Positions 58,443 through 64,000 of a stretch of 64,000 nt of DNA are shown here, piece by piece; position 1 is the stretch's first letter; each line of letters starts with the position of its first letter. The DNA is taken from NCBI RefSeq assembly GCF_006739205.1, contig NZ_AP019720.1, positions 992,001-1,056,000 of the forward strand, given 5' to 3'. The position numbers and the translations under genes are program-made. Origin of the DNA: Streptococcus mutans (lineage in GTDB: Bacteria > Bacillota > Bacilli > Lactobacillales > Streptococcaceae). The notes beneath the pieces are model-generated. The model was not told where the DNA came from, made no database searches, and saw only the letters and a program-made list of their open reading frames with translations.

Positions 58443-58645
58443 TATCTCCCTTTCTTCTACAGTTTTACTAGACTTACTAGTAAAAGACATAATCACTTTA
58501 TTTTAGCACAATTTATGAGATTTGACAGTAGGTTTTGTGAAAATCCTCTTAGAGGCTAAAAGATGGTGGCAAAATAAACTTTACAAAATGCCTTTAAATT
58601 TGATACCATTAGTACGAAAAAATATTTTGTGGTTAAGGAGAGACG

Positions 58646-59344
58646 ATGTTACCGGCTTATATTCGCATTCATGATCAAATCAAAAAAGAAATCGATGAAG
58701 GTCTTTGGAAAATCGGCGATCGTCTTCCTAGCGAACGTGATTTGGCAGAACGATTTGAAGTTAGCCGAATGACGCTTCGACAGGCTATAACACTCCTTGT
58801 TGAAGAAGGGATTTTAGAGCGTCGAGTGGGAAGCGGTACTTACATCGCTAGCAGTCGTGTTCAAGAAAAAATGCGTGGGACAACTAGTTTTACAGAAATT
58901 GTAAAATCACAAGGCAAAACACCTTCGACCAAATTAATTTCTTACCGGCGGGTTCATCCAAGCGAACAAGAAATAAAATTTTTAGATATTAAACCTAAAT
59001 CTTATATTATCCGAATGGAGCGAGTTCGCTATGCAGATGATATTCCTGTTGTTTTTGAAGTGACAGCTATTCCTGAAAAGATTATTAAGAGTTTCAAAAA
59101 GGAAGCTATTACCAAGCATTTCTTTAAAACGTTGACAGATCATGGTTTTGTTATCGGAAAAAGTCAGCAAACCATTTCTGCCAGCAATGCTAATGAGATG
59201 ACGGCTGATTATTTGGCGATCTCGCGTGGACATGCAGTACTAACCTTGGCTCAAGTTTCCTATTTTGAAAATGGTATGCCTTTTGAATATGTCCGCAGCC
59301 AATATGTCGGTGAGCGTTTTGAGTTTTATTTAGAAAATAAGTAA
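58646..59344 (+). CDS. GntR/HutC family regulator with UTRA domain
   Basis: A 232-residue regulator. The winged helix (about residues 8-72) contains LPSERDLAERFEVSRMTLRQ, and the UTRA effector domain (about 90-228) follows. This type senses sugar phosphates or amino sugar derivatives; the ligand here is unknown. It lies opposite guaA, an arrangement common in streptococci, and three bases before the BusR-like gene. Confidence 0.88.
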   Translation: MLPAYIRIHDQIKKEIDEGLWKIGDRLPSERDLAERFEVSRMTLRQAITLLVEEGILERRVGSGTYIASSRVQEKMRGTTSFTEIVKSQGKTPSTKLISYRRVHPSEQEIKFLDIKPKSYIIRMERVRYADDIPVVFEVTAIPEKIIKSFKKEAITKHFFKTLTDHGFVIGKSQQTISASNANEMTADYLAISRGHAVLTLAQVSYFENGMPFEYVRSQYVGERFEFYLENK

Positions 59345-59347
59345 GTA

Positions 59348-59980
59348 ATGGAAACAAAAGAAAGAATGATTAGCAGTCCTCGTTATCAAAAGGTGGCTAT
59401 TGGGATTGCTCAGCGAATTGTTGATGGGAAATTTCCCTTAGGACAAAAAATAAAATCACGTTCAACTTTAGCCAGCTATTTTAATGTCTCGCCTGAAACA
59501 GCCAGAAAAGCCATTAATGTTTTAGCAGATTTAGATATTGTTTCAGTCAGGCAAGGCAGCGGCGTTATTGTTATCTCGAGAGATAAAGCAATAGAATATT
59601 TAGAAAAATTTGAAGCAACAGCAGGCTTAAAAGAAATGAAGCAGGATATTCAAAGAAGCCTGTTAAAACAAAAACAAGAGCTTGATGCTATGAATAAAAT
59701 GATGGATACTTTTTTATCGCAAGCTAGCCTCATTCGTAAAAAGTTTCCTTTTGAACCTTTTGAACTTTTATTGGATCATGATAGTGCTAATCTTAATAAA
59801 AGTTTGGCAGATTTAAATTTATGGCATCAGACAGGAGCAACTGTTGTGGCTCTTAAAAGTAAGGGAGAATTACTTTTATCCCCCGGCCCATACGCGACTG
59901 TCAGAAAAGGAGATATCCTTTACTTTGTTGGAGATGACTTTGCTTTTTCACGGATGAAAAATCTTTTTGACATCTTATGA
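59348..59980 (+). CDS. busR: BusR-type GntR regulator with RCK_C domain (c-di-AMP sensor)
   Basis: A 210-residue protein: GntR winged helix (residues about 8-78), a Lys/Gln-rich coiled coil (about 90-140) and a C-terminal RCK_C (TrkA_C) domain (about 145-208) with LWHQTGATVVALKSKGELLLSPGP. This is the layout of BusR, which binds c-di-AMP and represses the glycine-betaine transporter. The opuAA-opuAB genes follow at 60253 with a matching operator. A strong terminator separates them. Confidence 0.9.
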   Translation: METKERMISSPRYQKVAIGIAQRIVDGKFPLGQKIKSRSTLASYFNVSPETARKAINVLADLDIVSVRQGSGVIVISRDKAIEYLEKFEATAGLKEMKQDIQRSLLKQKQELDAMNKMMDTFLSQASLIRKKFPFEPFELLLDHDSANLNKSLADLNLWHQTGATVVALKSKGELLLSPGPYATVRKGDILYFVGDDFAFSRMKNLFDIL

Positions 59981-60001
59981 AACACTAACTTAATACGATT
60001 T

Positions 60002-60031
60002 AAAACTTTGGAAGAGCTGTTCCAAAGTTTT
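60002..60031 (+). terminator. Terminator after busR
   Basis: AAAACTTTGGAA (60002-60013) and TTCCAAAGTTTT (60020-60031), a perfect 12-bp stem with a 6-base loop. Confidence 0.85.
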
Positions 60032-60068
60032 AATTTGTTATGCTTACTTATACATGATTAAGAAGACT

Positions 60069-60169
60069 GATAGTCTCTACTTTTTAGATAATAATGCACT
60101 TTAAATGAGACTATCTGGGAGCAAAAGAAAACCTTGATTTTTGCTTTTTAAGGTTCTCTTTTGCTCTCC
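60069..60169. other. Two long inverted repeats upstream of the opuA promoter
   Basis: GATAGTCTC (60069-60077) and GAGACTATC (60107-60115) are perfect complements. Next, about 18 bases at 60117-60135 pair with 60150-60169 (one mismatch and one bulge), followed by a T-rich run. The second could be another terminator; the first has no clear role. Confidence 0.5.
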
Positions 60170-60176
60170 TTCTTTT

Positions 60177-60205
60177 TTGACAAACTGACCACACTATTAT
60201 ATAAT
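60177..60205 (+). promoter_or_regulatory. opuA promoter
   Basis: TTGACA (60177-60182), 17-base spacer, TATAAT (60200-60205): both boxes match the consensus perfectly. Confidence 0.85.
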
Positions 60206-60218
60206 GATATGGTCAGTT
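60183..60218. promoter_or_regulatory. Probable BusR operator
   Basis: AACTGACCA (60183-60191) and TGGTCAGTT (60210-60218) are perfect 9-base arms. Inside them TGAC and GTCA are 22 bases apart, as I recall the bipartite site reported for BusR. The site covers the spacer and -10 of opuA, so binding would repress it. Confidence 0.75.
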
Positions 60219-60252
60219 GGTTTTTGATTATGATTAGAAAAGAGGAATAAAG

Positions 60253-61461
60253 TTGAATAAACTTGAAATAAAACATCTCACCAAAATTTTTGGTAAAAAA
60301 CAAAAAGCAGCACTTGAGATGATTAAAGAACAAAAAAGTAAAACGGAAATACTTGAAAAAACAGGAGCAACTGTTGGTGTCTATGATGTTAGTTTTGATG
60401 TCAAAGAAGGAGAAGTCTTTGTTATTATGGGGCTCTCTGGCTCTGGGAAATCAACCCTGGTGCGTCTTTTGAATCGTTTGATTGAACCTTCTTCAGGAGA
60501 TGTTTATATTAATGGTAAAGACATCGCTAAAATGAATACAGAAGAACTTCGTGAAGCGAGACGTCACACTCTTAACATGGTTTTTCAAAACTTTGGACTC
60601 TTTCCCCATAAAACAATCTTGGAAAATACAGAATTCGGTTTAGAATTAAGAGGAGTTCCTAAAGAAGAATGTATTGAATTAGCTGAACGTGCTCTTGATA
60701 ATTCTAATCTTTTAGCTTTTAAAGATCAATATCCTAGTCAGCTGTCTGGAGGAATGCAGCAACGCGTCGGCTTAGCGCGCGCTCTTGCTAATGATCCAGA
60801 AATTCTATTGATGGATGAAGCTTTTTCCGCACTTGATCCTTTGATTCGTAAAGAAATGCAAGATGAGTTGTTAGACTTACAAGAAAAAGTGCAAAAAACG
60901 ATCATTTTCATCACCCACGATTTAAACGAAGCACTTAGAATTGGTGATCGTATCGCTCTTATGAAAGATGGTCAAATCATGCAAATAGGTACCGGAGAAG
61001 AGATCCTAACGAAACCGGCCAATGATTTCGTTCGCGAATTCGTTGAAGATGTTGATCGTTCTAAAGTTCTAACAGCTCAGAATATTATGATTAAGCCTTT
61101 AACAACAGCTGTTGAAACAGATGGTCCCCAAGTCGCTCTCACAAGAATGCATAATGAGGAAGTTAGTATGTTAATGGCAACTAATCGTCGTCGTCAATTG
61201 ATGGGATCACTTTCAGCCGAAGCTGCTATTGAGGCCAGACGTAAGGGGCTTTCTTTAAAAGAGGCCGTTGATCCTAACGTTCGAACTGTTTCTAAAGATA
61301 CAGTTATTACGGATATTATGCCTTTAATCTATGATTCTGCTGCACCGATTGCAGTGACAGATGATAATAATCGTCTATTAGGTGTTATCATTAAAGGTCG
61401 AGTTATTGAAGCTCTCGCTAATACAAAGGATGATACAGAAGCAGAAGGAGAGGAAGAATAG
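60253..61461 (+). CDS. opuAA: Glycine-betaine ABC transporter ATPase with CBS domains
   Basis: A 402-residue OpuA ATPase. Walker [10 protein letters not shown] near residue 60, signature LSGGMQQR, Walker [12 protein letters not shown]. Residues about 275-390 form a tandem CBS unit, and the tail DTEAEGEEE is acidic; in OpuA these parts sense ionic strength and c-di-AMP. The start is TTG (60253) with AGAGG seven bases upstream. It is followed after two bases by the permease-binding protein gene. Confidence 0.92.
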   Translation: MNKLEIKHLTKIFGKKQKAALEMIKEQKSKTEILEKTGATVGVYDVSFDVKEGEVFVIMGLSGSGKSTLVRLLNRLIEPSSGDVYINGKDIAKMNTEELREARRHTLNMVFQNFGLFPHKTILENTEFGLELRGVPKEECIELAERALDNSNLLAFKDQYPSQLSGGMQQRVGLARALANDPEILLMDEAFSALDPLIRKEMQDELLDLQEKVQKTIIFITHDLNEALRIGDRIALMKDGQIMQIGTGEEILTKPANDFVREFVEDVDRSKVLTAQNIMIKPLTTAVETDGPQVALTRMHNEEVSMLMATNRRRQLMGSLSAEAAIEARRKGLSLKEAVDPNVRTVSKDTVITDIMPLIYDSAAPIAVTDDNNRLLGVIIKGRVIEALANTKDDTEAEGEEE

Positions 61462-61463
61462 TT

Positions 61464-63194
61464 TTGAATTTAATATTACAAGGAAAACTACCTGTTGCTG
61501 ATTGGATTGAGGATTTGACCAACTGGTTGACACATACCTTTTCTGGTTTGTTTAATCTTATTCAGTCAGTCGGAAATTTTATTATGGATGGGATTACAAA
61601 TACACTCTTATTTGTTAATCCTTTACTGTTAATTGTTCTAGTGACGCTTGCCGCCTTTTTCCTAGCTAGAAAAAAATGGACCTTACCAACTTTTACCTTA
61701 TTGGGTTTGCTTTTTATCTATAATCAAAGTCTTTGGGATGATTTAGTCAACACTTTCACCTTAGTATTGGTATCTAGTTTTATTTCTATTGTGATTGGTA
61801 TTCCTTTAGGAATTTGGATGGCAAAAAACAATACTGTCAAGCAAATTATCAATCCTATTTTGGATTTTATGCAAACTATGCCAGCCTTTGTTTATTTAAT
61901 TCCTGCTGTCGCCTTCTTTGGTATCGGTATCGTACCTGGTGTTTTTGCATCTGTTATTTTTGCTTTGCCGCCTACCGTTCGTTTTACTAATCTTGCCATT
62001 CGTGAAATTCCAACGGAATTGATTGAGGCAGCTGATGCTTTTGGTAGTACTTCGCGCCAAAAATTATTTAAAGTTGAACTACCTCTTGCTAAAAATACAA
62101 TTATGGCTGGTATCAATCAAACTATTATGCTGGCTCTCTCAATGGTAGTAACAGGATCTATGATCGGAGCCCCAGGGCTAGGTCGTGGTGTTTTATCTGC
62201 TTTACAACATGCTGATATCGGTTCAGGTTTTGTTAATGGACTTGCCTTGGTGATTTTAGCGATTGTTATTGACCGTTTTAGTCAGACCGCCAATCAAAGA
62301 ACAAAAGATGCTAATCAAAAAAAGAACAAAACAAATACAATTATTGCTTTGGCTGCACTTGTTCTGTTTGTCTTTGCGGGAATTGCCCGACTTTTTGTTC
62401 AAGGACAATCAGCAGGTGGCGGTCAAAAAATTAAATTATCCTATGTAGAATGGGATTCCGAAGTTGCTTCCACAAATGTTTTAGCTCAGGTCTTGAAAGA
62501 TCAAGGATACAAAGTAGAAATGACTCCCCTTGATAATGCCGTTATGTGGCAGTCAGTGTCTAAGGGTGAAACTGATGCAATGGTCAGTGCTTGGCTACCA
62601 AACACTCATGGTGATCAATATAAAAAATATAAGAATAATATCGTTGATTTAGGACCTAATCTTAAGGGAGTTAAATTAGGTCTAGCTGTACCAACTTACA
62701 TGAAGAACGTTAATCGTATTGAAGATTTGACTGATCAAGCTGATAAAAAGATTACTGGTATCGAACCTGGTGCAGGCATCATGAAAGCTGCTAACAAAGC
62801 ATTGAAATCCTACAGCAATTTATCAGATTGGAAATTGGTTTCTGCTTCGACAGGTGCAATGACAACAGCTTTGGATCAAGCATATAAGAATAAAAAAGAT
62901 ATTGTTGTAACTGCTTGGTCTCCACACTGGATGTTTGCTAAATATAAACTGAAATATCTAAAAGATTCGAAAAAAGATTTTGGTAGTATTGAAAGCATTC
63001 ATTCTATTACACGAAAAGGTCTGAAGAAAGATATACCAAAAGCAAATAAAATTATTGACAAGTTCAATTGGACGCAAAAAGACATGGAAGCAGTAATGCT
63101 TGACATCAATAATGGTATGTCTCCAGAAAAAGCAGCTAAAAAATGGATTAAAGAACATCCTAAGAAGGTTGCATCTTGGACAAGTAATAAATAA
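61464..63194 (+). CDS. opuAB: Glycine-betaine ABC permease-binding protein fusion
   Basis: A 576-residue fusion of permease (about residues 40-280, with GLGRGVLSALQ near 235) and substrate-binding domain (about 325-576: KLSYVEWDSEVASTNVLAQV and WLPNTHGDQYKKY, with Trp residues of the betaine box). TTG start. It imports glycine betaine in response to osmotic shock. A hairpin with an A/T-rich end (63196-63233) follows. Confidence 0.92.
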   Translation: MNLILQGKLPVADWIEDLTNWLTHTFSGLFNLIQSVGNFIMDGITNTLLFVNPLLLIVLVTLAAFFLARKKWTLPTFTLLGLLFIYNQSLWDDLVNTFTLVLVSSFISIVIGIPLGIWMAKNNTVKQIINPILDFMQTMPAFVYLIPAVAFFGIGIVPGVFASVIFALPPTVRFTNLAIREIPTELIEAADAFGSTSRQKLFKVELPLAKNTIMAGINQTIMLALSMVVTGSMIGAPGLGRGVLSALQHADIGSGFVNGLALVILAIVIDRFSQTANQRTKDANQKKNKTNTIIALAALVLFVFAGIARLFVQGQSAGGGQKIKLSYVEWDSEVASTNVLAQVLKDQGYKVEMTPLDNAVMWQSVSKGETDAMVSAWLPNTHGDQYKKYKNNIVDLGPNLKGVKLGLAVPTYMKNVNRIEDLTDQADKKITGIEPGAGIMKAANKALKSYSNLSDWKLVSASTGAMTTALDQAYKNKKDIVVTAWSPHWMFAKYKLKYLKDSKKDFGSIESIHSITRKGLKKDIPKANKIIDKFNWTQKDMEAVMLDINNGMSPEKAAKKWIKEHPKKVASWTSNK

Positions 63195-63195
63195 G

Positions 63196-63233
63196 AATAA
63201 GGAGGTTAGAACACAAGTTCTGCCTCTTATTTA
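63196..63233 (+). terminator. Terminator of the opuA operon
   Basis: AATAAGGAGG...CCTCTTATT form an interrupted stem that encloses a perfect AGAAC-acaa-GTTCT hairpin; T residues follow. Confidence 0.65.
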
Positions 63234-63292
63234 ATTAAAAGCTTTTGTTCTTTTCTTTCCTTTCCTTACAAGGTGATTTTAAGGCTTAAATA

Positions 63293-63301
63293 TGGTAAAA
63301 T
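63293..63301 (+). promoter_or_regulatory. Extended -10 directly before ylxM
   Basis: TGGTAAAAT ends only seven bases before the ATG at 63309, so the transcript may begin at or next to the start codon. No clear -35 or ribosome site is present. Confidence 0.5.
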
Positions 63302-63308
63302 AGAGCCT

Positions 63309-63641
63309 ATGGAGATCGAAAAAACCAATCGAATGAATGCACTTTTTGAATTTTATGCGGCGCTTTTGACAGATAAGCAAATGAATTATATTGAGCTATA
63401 TTATGCAGATGATTATAGCTTAGCTGAAATTGCTGAAGAATTTGACGTTAGTCGCCAAGCTGTTTATGATAATATTAAGCGAACCGAAAAAATTTTAGAA
63501 GACTATGAAATGAAACTTCATATGTATTCTGACTACGTCGTCCGCAGTGAAATTTTTGATGCTATAATGAAAAAATATCCTAATGATCCTTATCTGCAGA
63601 ACAAGATTTCCATATTGACGACTATTGATAATAGAGACTAA
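63309..63641 (+). CDS. ylxM: YlxM, SRP-associated helix-turn-helix protein
   Basis: A 110-residue protein with HTH-like [23 protein letters not shown] (about residues 37-60), typical of YlxM/UPF0122. The gene normally precedes ffh, and in S. mutans YlxM has been linked to SRP function. I start at the ATG at 63309 ([10 protein letters not shown]); an earlier in-frame ATG at 63273 adds residues that are not family-like. ffh starts 112 bases downstream. Confidence 0.92.
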   Translation: MEIEKTNRMNALFEFYAALLTDKQMNYIELYYADDYSLAEIAEEFDVSRQAVYDNIKRTEKILEDYEMKLHMYSDYVVRSEIFDAIMKKYPNDPYLQNKISILTTIDNRD

Positions 63642-63753
63642 AAGAGTGACATGTTTTCTTGACGTCGTAAGAAGGAGTTAGAACATACTGATTTTTATCA
63701 CCCGTCTTTAGTTAGCAAGCCCTTTATTAAGATTTAATAGGAGAAGAAATATT

Positions 63754-64000
63754 ATGGCTTTTGAAAGTTTAACCGAACGTTTACAAGGTGTCTTTAAAAA
63801 TTTACGCGGCAAACGCAAACTCTCTGAAAAAGATGTACAGGAAGTCACCAAAGAAATTCGCCTCGCTTTATTAGAAGCTGATGTCGCCTTACCTGTCGTT
63901 AAAGAATTTATTAAGCGTGTTCGTAAACGCGCTGTTGGACATGAGGTTATTGATACCTTAGATCCTTCCCAACAAATCATTAAAATTGTTAACGAAGAAC
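63754..64000 (+). CDS. ffh: Signal recognition particle protein Ffh (5' part; runs off the right edge)
   Basis: The first 82 codons from the ATG at 63754 read MAFESLTERLQGVFKNLRG, the N domain of Ffh/SRP54. The GTPase (G) and M domains lie beyond the edge. AGGAGAAG precedes the ATG. ylxM lies upstream, as usual, and ffh is needed for co-translational membrane insertion. Confidence 0.95.
   Translation, partial: MAFESLTERLQGVFKNLRGKRKLSEKDVQEVTKEIRLALLEADVALPVVKEFIKRVRKRAVGHEVIDTLDPSQQIIKIVNEE

Overview
The window is low-GC Firmicute DNA with streptococcal gene order and gene content: a 246-residue sortase A next to gyrA, an FBP-type lactate dehydrogenase, H2O-forming NADH oxidase, an LPDTG wall protein of the WapE type, split coaB/coaC, and the tdk-prfA-prmC-glyA run. 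From memory of the family content it is most probably a Streptococcus mutans chromosome. No database was searched. There are no rRNA or complete tRNA genes, no CRISPR array and no intact insertion sequence.

Layout. 0-8.2 kb: the start of coaA (minus), then a nucleoside salvage and uptake operon (methyltransferase, pdp, deoC, cdd, lipoprotein and ABC transporter rnsBACD). 8.3-15.5 kb: core redox and housekeeping genes (nox, a membrane-anchored protein, ldh on the minus strand, gyrA-srtA). 15.5-24.3 kb: accessory metabolism: a VOC protein, a DUF1002 protein, a divergent Nramp-like carrier, a HAD phosphatase, an SGNH hydrolase, a broken VOC gene, three tandem histidine phosphatases and a GH1 glycosidase. 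24.3-32.4 kb: a gene-poor spacer, a PerM/AI-2E family protein whose mRNA may be leaderless, a 32-base copy of the 5' end of tmRNA, a quinone-oxidoreductase/MarR/EgtUV-type ABC operon, and a MacB/FtsX-type ABC pair.

32.4-37.3 kb (minus strand): wapE, then what I judge the most interesting locus, an operon of a cytosolic ApbE flavin transferase and two paralogous FMN-reductase proteins. The second has a PAS-like domain and a C-terminal tail with three DATSGAS repeats, which match the ApbE flavinylation motif. A near-perfect cre site sits in the promoter. 37.4-46.9 kb: tdk-prfA-prmC-sua5-glyA-yejK-like-lysozyme-like gene and a heterodimeric ABC exporter. 46.9-52.6 kb: pgm, a PanT-like ECF component with a large inverted-repeat operator, coaC, coaB and fhs with a PurR box. 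52.6-56.8 kb: acetyltransferase, DUF915 hydrolase, and a LytTR/DUF3021 regulatory pair in operon with an ABC-2 transporter. 56.9-64 kb: guaA, two GntR regulators (the second of BusR type), the glycine-betaine transporter opuAA-opuAB with a TGAC-N22-GTCA operator over its promoter, ylxM, and the start of ffh.

Genes that work together: nucleoside uptake and breakdown; coaA, PanT, coaB and coaC for coenzyme A; BusR, OpuA and c-di-AMP for osmotic control; ApbE and its putative flavoprotein clients for a cytosolic redox chain under carbon control; LytTR, its membrane partner and an ABC exporter for stress or peptide response.
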